DNA from: JBBQUP01 sp038212305
Lineage (GTDB): Bacteria; Bacteroidota; Bacteroidia; Bacteroidales; Marinilabiliaceae
Reading direction: 5' to 3'
DNA length: 31,824 bases
Assembly (NCBI GenBank): GCA_038212305.1
Contig: JBBQUP010000029.1
Coordinates: 1-31,824, forward strand
The notes beneath the pieces were generated by a model. The model saw only the letters and a program-made list of their open reading frames with translations. It ran no database searches and had not been told where the DNA came from. Positions 31,605 to 31,824 of the stretch are shown in pieces (position 1 is the first letter of the stretch; each line of letters starts with the position of its first letter). The position numbers and the translations under genes are program-made.

Positions 31605-31824
31605 TTCACTACTGACCGACAAAGAATAAATAAATTTTAGGGACAAGACCGAAGCCTCATCCCAAGGTTGTAAATTTGTTTTGAAGAACAAAAAATCTCA
31701 ACCATGAGCAAAGATACATCAAAGAATTTAGTCGGTCAGCCAGTTTTCAAACAATTGATAAAATTGCTACCCCGCGAGCAGTTTGACCTATTAGTAAAGC
31801 AATGCAGGAGCGACCGCTATTACA
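31605..31824 (+). mobile_element. Left end of an IS4-type insertion sequence (cut by the window edge)
   Basis: From about 31605 the sequence changes character: CACTACTGACCGAC is a probable terminal repeat, then a leader of about 90 bases, then the start of a transposase gene. The insertion interrupts the SMP-30-like gene. The exact end and the target duplication cannot be fixed because the other IS end lies outside the window. Confidence 0.75.
31704..31824 (+). CDS. IS4-family transposase with N-terminal DUF4372, partial
   Basis: Only the first 40 residues are in the window. They read MSKDTSKNLVGQPVFKQL, then IKLLPREQFDLLVKQCRSDRYY, which matches the start of IS4-type transposases that carry a DUF4372 domain ahead of the DDE catalytic core. 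The catalytic part is missing because the window ends, not because the gene is visibly broken. Confidence 0.75.
   Translation, partial: MSKDTSKNLVGQPVFKQLIKLLPREQFDLLVKQCRSDRYY

Overview
The window looks like a chromosomal segment from a low-GC member of the Bacteroidota, most likely Bacteroidales/Marinilabiliales-like. The evidence is a 5' carboxypeptidase-regulatory-like domain on a TonB-dependent receptor, an exbB-exbD-tonB operon, a rel-fur-purA block in the order familiar from Bacteroidales, a divergent tamB-like/tsaD pair, and repeated TAnnTTTG boxes (the Bacteroidota -7 element) upstream of several genes. Taxonomy is inferred from gene content only.

Layout. 1-200: end of an rRNA operon (5S rRNA and terminator). 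215-1407: a low-molecular-weight phosphatase and a cytidylate-kinase-like gene, convergent and overlapping by 4 bases. 1408-1917: a gene-free stretch with a possible small RNA. 1918-6145 (minus strand): purA, a Fur-family regulator and a bifunctional Rel/SpoT. 6261-9894 (minus): an FMN-dependent FabK/nitronate-monooxygenase-like enzyme and a TonB-dependent receptor. 10207-15139 (plus): a NUMOD4-HNH protein, a ClC channel/transporter with CBS domains, glyA and a TauE/TSUP permease. 15265-17227 (minus): the exbB-exbD-tonB energy module. 17432-about 21892 (minus): a giant TamB-like protein, divergent from tsaD (21990-23015).

23126-27092 is the most unusual part. It is a compact cassette encoding a PqqD-like protein, a 66-residue proline-rich peptide with a YxxPxL motif in its leader-like half, an HprK-related kinase, an S26/S24-like Ser-His peptidase and an ABC exporter. 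It reads as a small RiPP-type (ribosomally made, modified, exported peptide) system that has a recognition protein, kinase, protease and exporter but no visible cyclase. A dispersed repeat of about 150 bp sits inside it, and a second copy caps the tonB operon. In both places the end of the repeat supplies the TAG stop codon of the preceding gene.

27116-30268 (minus): an unusual inner-membrane-anchored beta-barrel-like protein with its ECF sigma factor, then smpB and a Yip1-family membrane protein. 30384-31316: miaA. The right edge holds the 3' end of an SMP-30/gluconolactonase-like gene cut by the left end of an IS4-type insertion sequence, whose transposase runs off the window.

The genes are mostly housekeeping (translation quality control, tRNA modification, purine and one-carbon metabolism, stringent response) and envelope energetics. 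Accessory character is limited to the peptide cassette, the dispersed repeats, the HNH protein and the IS.
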